The position numbers and the translations under genes were made by a program. Shown here piece after piece: positions 30,652-39,725 of a stretch of DNA of 64,000 nucleotides (within the stretch, counting starts at the first letter, position 1; every line of letters begins with the position of its first letter). The stretch spans positions 372,001-436,000 of the forward strand of contig JAKJHY010000001.1 of assembly GCA_021648845.1 (NCBI GenBank), in the 5' to 3' direction. Source of the stretch: Mycobacterium sp. MBM (GTDB lineage Bacteria; Actinomycetota; Actinomycetes; Mycobacteriales; Mycobacteriaceae). The notes under the pieces were generated by a model. That model was not told the origin of the DNA and made no database searches. It was given only the letters and a program-made list of their open reading frames with translations.

Positions 30652-32085
30652 TTATCCCTTCCCGGTCAGCGATGCGATCGCTGTTCGCAGGTGGGCCAGG
30701 ATGCCCCCCGCTGAAGTCGGAGCCGCCCGCGGACCCGGGTCGGCGGCGGCCAGCCCGGCCGCCCGGGCGTGCACGAAGGCGGCCATCGCGGCGGCCTCGG
30801 CGGCCGAAATGCCGGCCGCCAGCAACGCTCCGATGATCCCGGACAACACATCCCCGGATCCGGCGGTGGCGGCCCAGGACTGGCCGGCCGGGTTGAGGTA
30901 GCCGGTGGTTGTCGGCGTTTCGGGCCCTGCGATCACGGTGACGTTTCCCTTGAGCAGCACGGTGGCCCCGAACCTCTCGGCCAGCGCCCGGGCCGCGCCG
31001 ACCCGGTCCGCGCCGACCGGCACCCCGGCCAATCGCTGATACTCACCGGCGTGCGGGGTCAGCACCGTCGGCGCGCGACGGTCGGCCACCAGCGCGGGCT
31101 CACCGGCCAGCAACGTCAGGGCATCGGCGTCGACGATCACCGGCAGATCGGTGGAAAGCGCGAAACGTAATATCGCGGCGGCTTTTTCGTCGGTCCCCAG
31201 GCCCGGTCCGACCACCCACGCCTGCACCCGGCCCGCCGTTTCGGCCTGCGGCGTGGCAATCACCTCGGGCCAGTGGTTCACCACATCGTGGGCGGCGCTG
31301 CCCGCGTAGCGGACCATGCCGGAGGTGGCTTTGACCGCCGCGCCGGTGCTGAGGATGGCAGCTCCGGGATAGGTCGACGACCCGGCCAGGACCCCGGTGA
31401 CGCCTTGGGTGTACTTGTCATCGCGGGGCCCGGGGACCGGCCAGCGTTCGGCCACATCGGCGGCCTCGAAGGCGGCCAGTTCGGCGGGGCCCAGGTCAAG
31501 CCCGATGTCGATGAGTTCGACCTGCCCGCAATCGGCCAGTGCGTGTGCGGGTTTCAGTCCGCCGAAGGTGACGGTGACCGCCGCGCGCACGTGCGGTGCG
31601 TCGTCGGCACCGGTGTGAACGTCGATGCCGCTGGGGATGTCCACGGCGACCACGGGTGCGGTGTTGGCCTCGAAGAGGGCGGCGGCGGCGGGTCGCAGCC
31701 CACCCCGGCCGGAGATCCCGATGACGCCGTCGATCACCAGATCCGTTGTTGCCGGGATGCTCTGCGTCAACCGGCCACCGGCCTTGCGGAAGCCGGCCAG
31801 CGCCGCCGGGTGGGTGTGGTCGGGCGCCAGCAACACCGCGGTGACGTGGGCGCCGCGCCGGCGCAGGAAGGTCGCGGCCCACAGAGCGTCACCGCCGTTG
31901 TCTCCCGAACCGACCACCGCGCAGACTTCTCGACCGTTCACCGCGCCCGTGCGGCGCCGCAGGTGCCCCGCGGCCACCACGGCAAGACCGTAGGCGGCCC
32001 GGCGCATCAACGCGCCGTCCGGTAATGACGCCAGCAACGGGGCTTCGGCGGCACGGATTGCGTCCGCGGTGTAGTAGTGCCGCAT
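30652..32085 (-). CDS. nnrD: Bifunctional NAD(P)H-hydrate epimerase/dehydratase
   Basis: 477 residues. The N-terminal YjeF/epimerase domain has VGSGDNGGDALWAA and VDIPSGIDVHTG. The C-terminal ribokinase-like dehydratase (CARKD) has LTPHAGEYQRLAG and the ADP site ATAGSGDVLSGIIGALLAAG. It repairs hydrated NAD(P)H. ATG 32085 is chosen for GGGAGCTG just upstream; the start at 32121 only adds residues unlike the family. Confidence 0.96.
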   Translation of the reverse strand: MRHYYTADAIRAAEAPLLASLPDGALMRRAAYGLAVVAAGHLRRRTGAVNGREVCAVVGSGDNGGDALWAATFLRRRGAHVTAVLLAPDHTHPAALAGFRKAGGRLTQSIPATTDLVIDGVIGISGRGGLRPAAAALFEANTAPVVAVDIPSGIDVHTGADDAPHVRAAVTVTFGGLKPAHALADCGQVELIDIGLDLGPAELAAFEAADVAERWPVPGPRDDKYTQGVTGVLAGSSTYPGAAILSTGAAVKATSGMVRYAGSAAHDVVNHWPEVIATPQAETAGRVQAWVVGPGLGTDEKAAAILRFALSTDLPVIVDADALTLLAGEPALVADRRAPTVLTPHAGEYQRLAGVPVGADRVGAARALAERFGATVLLKGNVTVIAGPETPTTTGYLNPAGQSWAATAGSGDVLSGIIGALLAAGISAAEAAAMAAFVHARAAGLAAADPGPRAAPTSAGGILAHLRTAIASLTGKG

Positions 32086-32211
32086 CAGCTCCCGTTCCGA
32101 TTCGATGTGCGCGCGCGCCAACAGGTTACGCGCACCCGAAGAACCGTGGGGCCGATCTCCGTCACCGGCCGGAGATGAGCAGCGCGGCGAGCCTGCCTAG
32201 AGTGGCCGTCC

Positions 32212-32577
32212 ATGACCTATGGCTACCCGCCGCAACCGCCGGCTCAGCGCCCGATCTCGGGCGTGGACCTCGCGATGTCGATCACCGCACTGGTGCTGAC
32301 GGTCGCCGGCGGCGCCGTGGCGGCGTTCCTGGGTATCTTCGCCATGGCGTTCACCGACCACTGCCCACCAGAGACATGCCATGTCGATGCCGGGGTGACA
32401 GCCATGTTCACCGGTTTCACCGTGGCCGCAGTGCTGTGGCTGGCCGGCACGGTGCTCACCATCGTGCGGCTGGTGCGGCGCGCGACGGCGTGGCCGTTCG
32501 CGACCGGCACGCTGGTGCTGTGCGCGGCGGCGTGCCTCGCGGGTATCGGGGGCTATCTGGTCGCCGTGGGCGGCTGA
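32212..32577 (+). CDS. Small membrane protein, three predicted segments
   Basis: 121 residues. A proline-rich head (MTYGYPPQPPAQRP) precedes three hydrophobic segments at about 20-45, 62-85 and 92-118. Two cysteines (HCPPETCH) lie in the loop between segments one and two. It resembles the general actinobacterial DUF4190-type small membrane proteins but I cannot assign a family. It is monocistronic, divergent from nnrD. Confidence 0.75.
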   Translation: MTYGYPPQPPAQRPISGVDLAMSITALVLTVAGGAVAAFLGIFAMAFTDHCPPETCHVDAGVTAMFTGFTVAAVLWLAGTVLTIVRLVRRATAWPFATGTLVLCAAACLAGIGGYLVAVGG

Positions 32578-32586
32578 CCGCCGAGG

Positions 32587-33645
32587 TCAGGGTTCGACGG
32601 TGACCTTGATGGCCTCACCCTTCTTCACGATGTCGAAGGCGTCGAGGACGTTGTCCAGCGGGATGTGGCGGGTGATCAGATCCTTGACCGGCACCTGCCC
32701 GGAGGAGATGTACTGCAGGGCCCGCTTGTTGTGCTCGGGCGCCGAGCCGTTGGCGCCGTGGATGTGCAGTTGGCGGTAGTGCACGACGTTGGAGTCGCAG
32801 GTGATGGTCGGGTCGGTCTTGGGGAGGCCGCCGAAGAAGGAGATGCGGCCGTTGCGGGCGGCCATGGCGATGGCCTGCTCTTGGGCGACGTTGGCCGCGG
32901 TGGCGGTGATCACGATGTCCGCGCCGCGTCCGCCGGTCAGTTCCATGACCTTGTCCACCACGTCGACATCGGCGGCGTTGATGACACCGTCGGGGTGCAC
33001 AGCGTCGGCGGACATCTTGAGCCGGGCGTCGTTGACGTCGACCAGGTAGATCGGCCCGCACTTGTGCACGCCGCGCGCGATGCGGATGTGCATGCACCCG
33101 ATGGGCCCCGCACCGAACACGACGACGGTGTCCCCCTCTTCGATGCCGAGCAGTTCCTGGGCGTTGATGGCGCAGGCGAAGGGTTCGGCGGCCGAGGCCT
33201 CGTCGAAGCCGACGTTGTCCGGGATCTTGTTCAGTCCGTCGACCTTGAGTACCTGCTTCGGCACGATCATGAATTCGGCGAAACCACCGTCGTATTGGTA
33301 GCCCATCGAGGTCTGGTTCTGACAGACCGCCATCCAGCCCTTGCGGCACTCGTGGCACTCACCGCACGGGACGGCCGCGATCACCTGCACCCGGTCACCG
33401 ACCGACCAATCGCTGCCGTAGGTGGCGTTGACATCGGCGCCGACCTGCACGATCTCGCCGGCGATCTCATGGCCGATGGTGCGCGGTGGTGTGAGGTTCT
33501 GATGCCCGTTGTGAAAGATCTTGACGTCGGTGCCGCAGGTGGAGCAGTTGCGCACGCGCAGCTTGACCTCGCCGGGGCCGCACTGCGGCTCGGGAACGTC
33601 TTCCAGCCGGACATCCTCGGGGGCGTAGAAACGCAGGGCTTTCAT
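32587..33645 (-). CDS. Zinc-dependent medium-chain alcohol/polyol dehydrogenase
   Basis: 352 residues. The catalytic zinc site is NCSTCGTD (Cys near residue 37) with GHE near residue 58. The structural zinc is CGECHECRKGWMAVC. The Rossmann motif is VFGAGPIGCMH. It is of the sorbitol/threonine dehydrogenase subgroup. It is divergent from the mannitol-type PTS gene with a shared 217-bp control region, so it probably oxidises the imported polyol (phosphate). That function is inferred from context; no MtlD-type mannitol-1-phosphate dehydrogenase is near. Confidence 0.85.
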   Translation of the reverse strand: MKALRFYAPEDVRLEDVPEPQCGPGEVKLRVRNCSTCGTDVKIFHNGHQNLTPPRTIGHEIAGEIVQVGADVNATYGSDWSVGDRVQVIAAVPCGECHECRKGWMAVCQNQTSMGYQYDGGFAEFMIVPKQVLKVDGLNKIPDNVGFDEASAAEPFACAINAQELLGIEEGDTVVVFGAGPIGCMHIRIARGVHKCGPIYLVDVNDARLKMSADAVHPDGVINAADVDVVDKVMELTGGRGADIVITATAANVAQEQAIAMAARNGRISFFGGLPKTDPTITCDSNVVHYRQLHIHGANGSAPEHNKRALQYISSGQVPVKDLITRHIPLDNVLDAFDIVKKGEAIKVTVEP

Positions 33646-33696
33646 GGGCGGTCCTTTCGGTCTTCGGCCGTTTCCCGGGAGCTGTCGTCGAGCTCA

Positions 33697-33818
33697 CTGT
33701 CCGAACTCGCTGACCGAACTGTATCGCCAATACGGTCACAAAACCACAGATTCGACTGCCCGTTTTTGCCCGAATCGCTTGCAAAGCTGCCCGAGTATGC
33801 GTATTACTAGATATGCAT
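33697..33818. promoter_or_regulatory. Divergent control region of the mtl block
   Basis: For mtlA: -35 TTGCAA (33779-33784), 17-bp spacer, -10 TATTAC (33802-33807). An imperfect palindrome ATGCGTAT-N6-ATATGCAT (33797-33818, 7 of 8 arm pairs) covers the -10, as expected for a repressor site. Nearer the dehydrogenase, CTGTCCGAACT and CTGACCGAACT (33697-33707, 33710-33720) form a 13-bp-period direct repeat. The DeoR regulator downstream of mtlA is the likely binder. Confidence 0.5.
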
Positions 33819-33862
33819 GTGACCGGCATCACCCAACTGCCGGCGGAACCGGAGGTCAACGG

Positions 33863-35854
33863 ATGTCCCCCTCAGTCGCCAACGCCGAAGCATCGTCGCC
33901 AGCGGCACCGCAGACCGGACTACGGGTGCGCGTGCAGAAGCTGGGGACCGCGCTGTCGAACATGGTCATGCCCAACATCGGGGCGTTCATCGCCTGGGGC
34001 CTGATCACCGCGCTGTTCATCAAGGCCGGCTGGCTACAGGGCATCTTCCCCGCGCTGCGGGATCCCGACGGCTGGGTCGCCAAGCTCGGCGGCTGGGGCG
34101 CCTATGACGGCGCCGGCATCGTCGGCCCGATGATCACCTATCTGCTGCCGATCCTGATCGGCTACACCGGCGGCCGGATGATCCACGGCAACCGCGGCGC
34201 CGTGGTCGGTGCGATCGCCACGATCGGCGTGGTCACCGGCGCCGACGTCCCGATGTTCATGGGCGCCATGATCATGGGACCGCTGGGCGGCTGGGCCATG
34301 AAGAAGCTGGATGCCCTGTGGGAGGGCAAGATCCGGCCCGGCTTCGAGATGCTGGTGGACAACTTCTCCGCCGGCATCCTGGGGATGTTCCTGGCCATCT
34401 TCGGCTTCTTCGGTATCGGGCCGATCGTCTCATCGTTCACCCGGGCCGCCGGCGGCGCGGTCGACTTCCTGGTCGAGAACAACCTGTTGCCGCTCACCTC
34501 GATCCTCATCGAGCCGGCGAAGGTGCTGTTCCTCAACAACGCGATCAACCACGGGGTGTTGACCCCGCTGGGCACCACCCAGGCGTTGGAAACCGGCAAG
34601 TCCATCCTGTTCCTGCTCGAAGCCAACCCCGGGCCCGGCCTCGGCCTGTTGCTCGCTTACACATTCTTCGGCCGCGGCATCGCGCGCGCCTCGGCGCCGG
34701 GTGCGGCGATCATCCAGTTCTTCGGTGGCATCCACGAGATCTACTTCCCGTACGTGCTGATGAAGCCGAAACTGATCATCGCCACCATCCTCGGCGGCAT
34801 GACGGGCGTGTTCCTCAACGTGCTGTTCGGATCCGGGTTGCGCGCACCGGCGGCCCCCGGGTCGATCATCGCCGTCTATGCCCAGACCGCCAGCGGCAGC
34901 TTCCTGGGGGTCACGCTGTCGGTCTTCGGCGCCGCGGCGGTGTCGTTTGCGGTTGCCGCGCTGCTGCTCAAGACCGATCGTGCCACCGACGAGCCCGACC
35001 TGGCCGCCGCCACCGCCGAGATGGAGGCCATGAAGGGCAAGAAGTCCAGTGTTGCTTCGGCACTGGTGGGCGCCGGGGGCGGCACCATCTCCACGATCGT
35101 GTTCGCCTGTGACGCCGGGATGGGCTCGTCGGCGATGGGAGCCTCGGTGTTGCGCCGGAAGATCCAGAAGGCCGGTTTTGGTGATGTGTCGGTCACCAAC
35201 TCGGCGATCTCCAACCTGACCGACAGCTTCGACCTGGTGGTCTCGCATCGGGACCTCACCGAGCGCGCCCGGCAGAAGACACCGTCGGCGGTGCACGTGT
35301 CCGTCGAGGATTTCATGAGCAGCCCGCGCTACGACGAGATCGTCGAGCAGCTCACGCAGACCAACGATGACTCTGCACCGGTGACCGCCCCGGCGCCGAC
35401 AGACGATGGCGGGCCGTCCGCCGGCGATGACGTGCTGCCGGTGTCCGCGATCGTGCTGAGCGGCACGGGCGGCAGTGCCGCCGAGGCCATCGACGAGGCG
35501 GGCGCGCTGCTGGTCGCCGCCGGGGCGGTGGAGCCGTCCTATATCGATGCCATGCACGAACGCGAGACGTCGGTGTCGACCTATATGGGCAACGGGTTGG
35601 CCATCCCGCACGGCACCAACGAGGCGAAATCCGCGATCCGCCGCACCGGGATCTCGTTCGTCCGCTATCCGGAGCCCATCGACTGGAACGGAAAACCCGC
35701 CGAGTTCGTCGTCGGGATCGCCGGCGCCGGAAACGATCACATGGCGCTGCTGACCCGGATCGCGCACGTGTTCCTGGACAAGGAGCGCGTCGCCCAGCTG
35801 CGGGCGGCGACCACGGCCGAGGAAATCCAGGCCGTGCTGAACACCGAGGAATGA
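33863..35854 (+). CDS. mtlA: PTS mannitol-type transporter, EIICBA fused
   Basis: 663 residues. The EIIC membrane domain (about 1-345; MVMPNIGAFIAWGLITALF, GGIHEIYFPYVLMKP) is mannitol-type. EIIB follows with phospho-Cys416 in VFACDAGMGSSAMGASVL. EIIA comes last with phospho-His583 in GLAIPHGTNEA. ATG 33863 has GGAGG 8 nt upstream. It imports and phosphorylates a hexitol using phosphate from EI/HPr, which are not in this window. A complete three-domain mannitol PTS is not a usual mycobacterial trait. Confidence 0.95.
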   Translation: MSPSVANAEASSPAAPQTGLRVRVQKLGTALSNMVMPNIGAFIAWGLITALFIKAGWLQGIFPALRDPDGWVAKLGGWGAYDGAGIVGPMITYLLPILIGYTGGRMIHGNRGAVVGAIATIGVVTGADVPMFMGAMIMGPLGGWAMKKLDALWEGKIRPGFEMLVDNFSAGILGMFLAIFGFFGIGPIVSSFTRAAGGAVDFLVENNLLPLTSILIEPAKVLFLNNAINHGVLTPLGTTQALETGKSILFLLEANPGPGLGLLLAYTFFGRGIARASAPGAAIIQFFGGIHEIYFPYVLMKPKLIIATILGGMTGVFLNVLFGSGLRAPAAPGSIIAVYAQTASGSFLGVTLSVFGAAAVSFAVAALLLKTDRATDEPDLAAATAEMEAMKGKKSSVASALVGAGGGTISTIVFACDAGMGSSAMGASVLRRKIQKAGFGDVSVTNSAISNLTDSFDLVVSHRDLTERARQKTPSAVHVSVEDFMSSPRYDEIVEQLTQTNDDSAPVTAPAPTDDGGPSAGDDVLPVSAIVLSGTGGSAAEAIDEAGALLVAAGAVEPSYIDAMHERETSVSTYMGNGLAIPHGTNEAKSAIRRTGISFVRYPEPIDWNGKPAEFVVGIAGAGNDHMALLTRIAHVFLDKERVAQLRAATTAEEIQAVLNTEE

Positions 35855-35867
35855 CACCGACCAGAAT

Positions 35868-36632
35868 GTGAGCGTGGATTCGGACAGCCGCCAGCGCCAG
35901 ATCGTCGAGTTCGCCCGCAGTCGGGGGCGTGTCGAGGTACCCGCCCTGGCCGCGGAGCTTCAGGTGGCCACGGAGACCATCCGCCGGGATCTCAAGGTGC
36001 TGGCGGGCCGGCGACTGCTCAAGCGGGTGCACGGCGGGGCGGTGCCCCTGGAGACGGTGGCGTTCGAGTCCGGGGTGGAGTTCCGCAGCCAGGTGGACCT
36101 GGCTCAGAAGCACCGGATCGCCGGGGCGGCGGTCGCCGAGTTGCATGGCGCCGAGACCGTCTACCTCGACGAGGGGTTCACTCCACGGCTGATCGCCGAA
36201 TTGCTCGCCGACCAGAACCTGACCGTGGTGACGGCATCGCTGCTGGCCGCCGAGGCACTGGCGCACAGCAGCACTGTCACGGTGCTGCTGCTGGGTGGCC
36301 GGATGCGCGGCAGAACCCTTGCCACGGTGGATGAATGGGCCTTGGAACGGTTGCGCTCGCTGGTGATCGATGTGGCTTTCCTTGGCACCAACGGGATCTC
36401 GCTGCAACACGGTCTGACCACCCCGGATCCGGCGGTGGCCGCGGTGAAGCAGACCGCGGTACGGGTGGCCTCGCGCCGGCTACTGGTCGCCGCGCACTCC
36501 AAGTTCGGCCAGAGCAGTTTCTGTCGGTTCGCCGAGGTGTCCGATTTTCAGACCATTGTGACCGGCACCGAGTTCCCGGCCGCCGACGCGCACCGCTATG
36601 AGGCGTTGGGCCCCCACGTCATCCGGGCCTGA
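35868..36632 (+). CDS. DeoR family transcriptional regulator
   Basis: 254 residues from a GTG 13 bp after mtlA. The DeoR HTH is at residues 8-60 (RQIVEFARSRGRVEVPALAAELQVATETIRRDLKVL). The C-terminal phosphosugar-binding domain has LDEGFTPRLIAELL, VVTASLLAAEAL and the FLGTNGIS block. It is the probable local repressor of the mtl block, responding to a phosphorylated hexitol or intermediate; ligand inferred. Confidence 0.93.
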   Translation: MSVDSDSRQRQIVEFARSRGRVEVPALAAELQVATETIRRDLKVLAGRRLLKRVHGGAVPLETVAFESGVEFRSQVDLAQKHRIAGAAVAELHGAETVYLDEGFTPRLIAELLADQNLTVVTASLLAAEALAHSSTVTVLLLGGRMRGRTLATVDEWALERLRSLVIDVAFLGTNGISLQHGLTTPDPAVAAVKQTAVRVASRRLLVAAHSKFGQSSFCRFAEVSDFQTIVTGTEFPAADAHRYEALGPHVIRA

Positions 36633-36638
36633 CGCCGG

Positions 36639-38021
36639 TCAGAACGGCGGTGGGTGGGCCTCGATATCGGTGCGGTTGCGTGCGCGTTCGTGGGCTATTC
36701 GGTGGGCCCGGTTCTGCGTGCGTGTGCGCCTGCGTCTGGGCGCGGCGAGTTCCCGGTGCGGACCCGGTGGTGGGGCCGGTGCCGGCACCAGCGCCGCGGT
36801 CGGGGTGTCGAACTGGGGGAAGAACAGTGCCCCGTCCGGCCTGGTGGTGTACACCCGGCCGTTGGGCGCGGTGACCGTGATGCTGCCGTCCGGGTCCTGC
36901 TGATCAATCCAGCCGTGGAATGTCTTGATCAGGTGATGGATTCGGCAGTACAACTTGGTGTTCGACGGATGCGTCGGCCCGTACGGCCACGGCATGGTGT
37001 GGTCGATATCGCAACGCGCCGCCGGCACGTTGCAGCCCGGCCAGCGGCACGTCAGATCCCGGCAGGCGATGAACTCGGCGAGCGTGCGCGATGGCTGGTA
37101 CCCGGCCTCGGCGCCCAGATCGGTCGCCGCCGGCACGCTCCGCACCTGGGCCCGCGGAACCATCGCACGCAGCTGCTCGGCCGGAACCGGACCGAATCCG
37201 GGCAGCAGCGCTGGACGATCTGAGCGGCCCTCGACGGTGTCGCGATCCCCATACAGGTGCACGACAATGTGCCCGTGAGGGGCCTCGTTACCGGCGGCCG
37301 GGCACCCGTCCTGCCCACACCGGCACGCCATGGCGGTCGCGCCCAAGGCGAGCGGCTCGACGGCATCGGCGCGCCGCTGGTCGAGTGTGCGGGGGTCATC
37401 GGGGCAGACGGTGCGGGCCAGTTCATCGAGGCGCTGATCGAGCACGGCGCCGGCGGTGGCGTCGAGGCGGCCGTAGATGTCGACCATGCCGTCGCCGCAT
37501 GGTTCCACCCGGATGCTGCGGGACCGGCGGGCCGTGCGGGCGCGGCGCACCGCCTCGGGATCGACATCGATGACCATCCAGTCCACCAGCTCGGAGATCC
37601 GTTCATCGGAGCGCGCATTCCACGCCGGGGCGGCGGCGGCCAGCTGCGCGTCGATCACCGCCATGATGCCCGGGTCGGTCACCAGGGCGGTGCGGTGCAG
37701 GATGACCCGCAGCACCCGCACATCCACCGTCCCGGTGGCGAACACCTCGGCAAAGGCCGGTAGCCGGGTGAGCAGGTCGCGGCCCTGGGTGATCAGGGTG
37801 CAGGCCCGGCCCCGGCCGATCCCCAGCTCGGCACCCAGCTCGGCCGCGGCCAGCTCCCAGTCATCGACGATCAGGTCCTCGAACCCATTGCCCAGCTCGG
37901 CCATCCTGGCCAGCGCGAACCGGCCCGCCGCCAGGATCTTCGCCGCCACCGCGGTGCGCTCAGCACGCAACTGGTCACGCGCGGCATCCAGGTGCGTCAC
38001 AACCGTCGGCCCTTCGAACAT
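36639..38021 (-). CDS. DUF222/HNH endonuclease protein (13E12 repeat family)
   Basis: 460 residues. The N-terminal DUF222 region is followed by a C-terminal HNH nuclease: CRWPGCNVPAARCDIDHTMPWPYGPTHPSNTKLYCRIHHLIKTFHGW, with the zinc cysteines and the D-H...H-H core. It belongs to the REP13E12 group that is multicopy in mycobacteria and sometimes hosts prophage integration. Here there is no phage gene or att site nearby. ATG 38021 is chosen over an ATG 30 bp upstream by family length. The tail is basic and proline-rich. Confidence 0.88.
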   Translation of the reverse strand: MFEGPTVVTHLDAARDQLRAERTAVAAKILAAGRFALARMAELGNGFEDLIVDDWELAAAELGAELGIGRGRACTLITQGRDLLTRLPAFAEVFATGTVDVRVLRVILHRTALVTDPGIMAVIDAQLAAAAPAWNARSDERISELVDWMVIDVDPEAVRRARTARRSRSIRVEPCGDGMVDIYGRLDATAGAVLDQRLDELARTVCPDDPRTLDQRRADAVEPLALGATAMACRCGQDGCPAAGNEAPHGHIVVHLYGDRDTVEGRSDRPALLPGFGPVPAEQLRAMVPRAQVRSVPAATDLGAEAGYQPSRTLAEFIACRDLTCRWPGCNVPAARCDIDHTMPWPYGPTHPSNTKLYCRIHHLIKTFHGWIDQQDPDGSITVTAPNGRVYTTRPDGALFFPQFDTPTAALVPAPAPPPGPHRELAAPRRRRTRTQNRAHRIAHERARNRTDIEAHPPPF

Positions 38022-38209
38022 GTGTGCTATTATGCCATCCCTCACCGACACGTTGACTCATCAGAAATGCGCGCGTAGGACCGATGGATAGAACTGGCCA
38101 GTTATACGCACCACGGTGGGCTACCACCGCCACGACCGGCCCCACCGCCCAACCCCACATCACCAAGCGCCCACGATTACATAAGGCAACAGGACGACCT
38201 TGATGCCGG

Positions 38210-39061
38210 TCAGGCCTTCATCGTGGCCTTGTCCACCGAGATCAACTCATGGGGTCGGGGCCGCAGCGGTCCAGTCTTGCCATGCGTGGCGTAGATGACC
38301 AATCCGACGAAGGCCAATCCTCCGACGAGGTTGCCCAGTACCGTCGGGATCTCGTTCCAGACAAGATAATCCACGATGGTGAACTCCCCACCCAGCATCA
38401 GCCCGGACGGGAACAGGAACATGTTGACGATGGAGTGCTCGAAACCGAGGTAGAAGAACACCATGATCGGCATCCACATGGCGATCACCTTGCCGGGCAG
38501 GCTGTCCGACATCATGGCACCCACCACGCCCATCGAGACCATCCAGTTGCACATCACGCCACGCAGGAACAACGTCAGCATGCCCGCGGCGCCGTGATCG
38601 GCGTAGCCGACGGTCCGGCCGGCCCCGATCTGCCCGATCGCCTGACCGACGGCATCGGGTTCGACGCTGAACCCGTAGGTGAAGTACACCGCCATGAACA
38701 CCGCGACGGTGAGTGCACCGAGCAGGTTCCCGACGAACACCAGGCCCCAGTTGCGCAGCATCGGCCGCAGCGTCACACCGGGGCGCTTGTCCAGCCAGGC
38801 CAGTGGAACCAAGGTGAAAACTGCTGTCAGCAGGTCGAATCCGAGCAGGTGCAGCATGCAGAAGCCGACCGGGAACAGCACAGCACCCAGCAGCGGCTCA
38901 CCGGTCTTGACCGAGATCGTCACCGCGAAGGCGGCGGCCAGCGCGAGAATGGCGCCGGCCATGAAGGATCGGATGATCGTGTCCCGGGTGGACATGAAGA
39001 CCTTCGACTCGCCGGCGTCGATGATGCGGGTCGCCAGTTCGGCTGGTTTGACGTAAGACAT
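38210..39061 (-). CDS. Formate/nitrite transporter family (FNT) channel
   Basis: 283 residues. Six membrane helices with FNT signatures: GAILALAAAFAVTISV, GNLLGALTVAVFMA, LRGVMCNWMVSMGV and FEHSIVNMFLFPSGLM. It forms a pentameric channel for small monovalent anions or their acids. It is 13 bp downstream of cyanase on the same strand, so it may carry cyanate, nitrite or bicarbonate; the substrate is inferred from context. ATG 39061 has GGGGAG upstream. Confidence 0.93.
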   Translation of the reverse strand: MSYVKPAELATRIIDAGESKVFMSTRDTIIRSFMAGAILALAAAFAVTISVKTGEPLLGAVLFPVGFCMLHLLGFDLLTAVFTLVPLAWLDKRPGVTLRPMLRNWGLVFVGNLLGALTVAVFMAVYFTYGFSVEPDAVGQAIGQIGAGRTVGYADHGAAGMLTLFLRGVMCNWMVSMGVVGAMMSDSLPGKVIAMWMPIMVFFYLGFEHSIVNMFLFPSGLMLGGEFTIVDYLVWNEIPTVLGNLVGGLAFVGLVIYATHGKTGPLRPRPHELISVDKATMKA

Positions 39062-39074
39062 GGTCCGCGCTCCC

Positions 39075-39521
39075 CTACCAGTGGTACGGCAGGAATTTGC
39101 CGTCGATCGTGAGGACAACCCGGTCACCGTCTGGATCGGACCGGCGCTCGAATGTCACATTGCAGTTGATGGCGCTCATGATGCCGTCGCCGAACTCCTC
39201 GTGGATGAGTGCCTTGAACGTCGGTCCGTACACGTTGACCAACTCGACGAACCGGTAGATGGTCGGATCCGTGAGCAGCGCCGGGTCTGCGGTCCGATAG
39301 GGCTGGCGCTGAAGCGCGGCAACGGTTTCGGCACTCAGATCGAGTAGCTCACCGACCCGGGCAGCTTCCTCGGCGGGCATCGGGTGGCTGCCCAGCAGAG
39401 CTGCAACCGTCCACACCAGCGGGCGGTCGATGTGGTCGGCGATCTTCTGCCAACTGATACCGGTCTGCGAGCGACGTCGTTGTATCTCGGTCGCAACGGT
39501 CGAGTCGGGGTCGTAGGCCAT
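39075..39521 (-). CDS. cynS: Cyanate hydratase (cyanase)
   Basis: 148 residues. The N-terminal helical domain (ISWQKIADHIDRPLVWTVAALLG) precedes the catalytic domain, which has PTIYRFVELVNVYGPTFKALIHEEFGDGIMSAI with the active-site Arg, Glu and Ser. The end is GKFLPYHW. It turns cyanate and bicarbonate into CO2 and carbamate, which decays to ammonia, giving detoxification and nitrogen supply. ATG 39521 has AGGAG 7 nt upstream. Divergent from a PAS-AraC regulator. Confidence 0.96.
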   Translation of the reverse strand: MAYDPDSTVATEIQRRRSQTGISWQKIADHIDRPLVWTVAALLGSHPMPAEEAARVGELLDLSAETVAALQRQPYRTADPALLTDPTIYRFVELVNVYGPTFKALIHEEFGDGIMSAINCNVTFERRSDPDGDRVVLTIDGKFLPYHW

Positions 39522-39725
39522 CGGCAAGCTCCTCGGGCTGATCGGTTGGTGCACACCATGTCAGCGCATCCGCGAGATGACAGCCATGGCAGAAGGCGAA
39601 GGGAATCAGGCATTTTGCGCACGGCACCGACGCCAGATGGCCTTAACCGGTCTGTAACGAATGGAGAAACGCATCGAAACGACCCGCCCCTAGCCTTAGC
39701 CCGATACCGGAAGCCAGGTGGGAAC

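Noticed and set aside
36639..38021. 13E12/HNH gene as evidence of a prophage or transposon
   Set aside because: No integrase, structural gene, terminal repeat or target duplication is visible nearby; the gene alone is common in mycobacterial chromosomes.
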